IMG/VR virus record: IMGVR_UViG_3300020456_000177
Coordinates: 1-64,000 of that record
Origin: a virus
Reading direction: 5' to 3' (one strand)
Length of the DNA stretch: 64,000 nucleotides
The notes under the pieces were generated by a model that saw nothing but the letters and a program-made list of their open reading frames with translations, was not told where the DNA came from and ran no database searches. The translations under genes were made by a program, and so were the position numbers. Below are positions 63,820-64,000 of this stretch, piece by piece. Numbering within the stretch: the stretch's first letter is position 1; each line of letters opens with the position of its first letter.

Positions 63820-64000
63820 ATGAAAAGATGAAACCATTTTCGAAATCTTCGACGTTGAAGACTTTACCAGTGATGGAAGATTGTGCGATGCACTTTCTCA
63901 CAAACCACTTGTAATTCTTCTGAAACACACCTTCACCCGAGATGCAGAAATAATCGCACAAAGCATTTAGTCTGCTCTTGGTAGTTACTGTCTGCCAACC
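63818..64000 (-). CDS. Hypothetical protein, C-terminal part only
   Basis: The last 60 residues of a gene that begins beyond position 64000: the frame WQTVTTKSRLNALCDYFCIS continues to NVEDFENGFIFS and a TGA at 63818. The start is outside the window. No family recognised, though Cys and aromatic residues suggest a compact fold. Its stop sits inside the terminator stem. Confidence 0.6.
   Translation of the reverse strand, partial: GWQTVTTKSRLNALCDYFCISGEGVFQKNYKWFVRKCIAQSSITGKVFNVEDFENGFIFS

Overview
This window is about 64 kb of a T4-like marine myovirus genome, most likely a cyanophage of Synechococcus or Prochlorococcus. The T4 core genes stand in T4 order with large marine-type expansions. 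Several families typical of cyanophages are also present: a CobS-like AAA+ ATPase, DUF3110, DUF3310, a DUF4815-type baseplate giant, a YHYH domain, a DUF5872/DUF6321-like basic protein and a 2OG-Fe(II) oxygenase. Every gene I can support lies on the minus strand, so transcription runs from high to low coordinates. Genes are packed tightly, with many ATGA, TGATG and TAATG stop/start overlaps. I saw no tRNA, insertion sequence, CRISPR array or photosynthesis gene.

Layout from left to right (that is, from downstream to upstream). Positions 1-9,900 hold replication, recombination and transcription genes: clamp loader gp44, clamp gp45, a DUF3310 protein, CobS-like ATPase, a VWA/HEXXH protein, gp46, a DUF3110 protein, gp47, late sigma factor gp55 and an Sm-like protein. 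Positions 9,845-11,739 hold uvsW and uvsY. Positions 11,736-32,321 hold the head, neck and tail genes: gp3-like, gp23, gp22, gp21, an 88-aa protein, gp67-like, gp20, gp19, gp18, a zinc-finger protein, gp17, two accessory proteins, gp16, gp15, gp14, gp13, a YadA-like fibre and three small structural proteins. Positions 32,318-56,810 hold the baseplate: a 2340-aa DUF4815 protein, gp8, a 4515-aa gp7-like giant, gp6 and gp25. Positions 56,845-62,157 hold an accessory and adhesion cluster: small proteins, a glycosyltransferase-like protein, an Fe(II)/2OG oxygenase, a fibre-like protein and an AbrB-like regulator. Positions 62,158-64,000 hold a regulatory region and small early-type genes, including a HicA-like protein, and the edge of a further gene.

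Regulation visible in the sequence: late promoters of the T4 type (NATAAATA on the minus strand) precede gp3-like, gp22, gp67-like, gp20, gp18, the basic virion protein, the 112-aa structural protein, gp8 and gp25. They also lie inside the ends of upstream genes before gp7-like and possibly before the DUF4815 giant. Sigma70-type promoters precede gp55, the glycosyltransferase-like gene and the AbrB-like gene. The last is a perfect TTGACA-17-TATAAT. Two clear intrinsic terminators lie downstream of gp23 and at the right edge.

The most unusual part is 62.3-62.9 kb. It has four copies of TTTTCCACA, the cyanobacterial DnaA-box consensus, two as a close direct pair and two as an 11-bp inverted repeat. 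It also has an AT-rich stretch, divergent sigma70-like promoters and a repeated ACTGCC motif. I propose it as a candidate replication origin or host-DnaA-responsive control region. Other points of interest are the composite gp7-like giant (gp7 C-terminal homology, YHYH domain, repeats, beta-propeller), the CobS/VWA pair, a HicA-like protein coupled to a small partner, and a GxGY-repeat insertion in gp14 shared with the baseplate giants.
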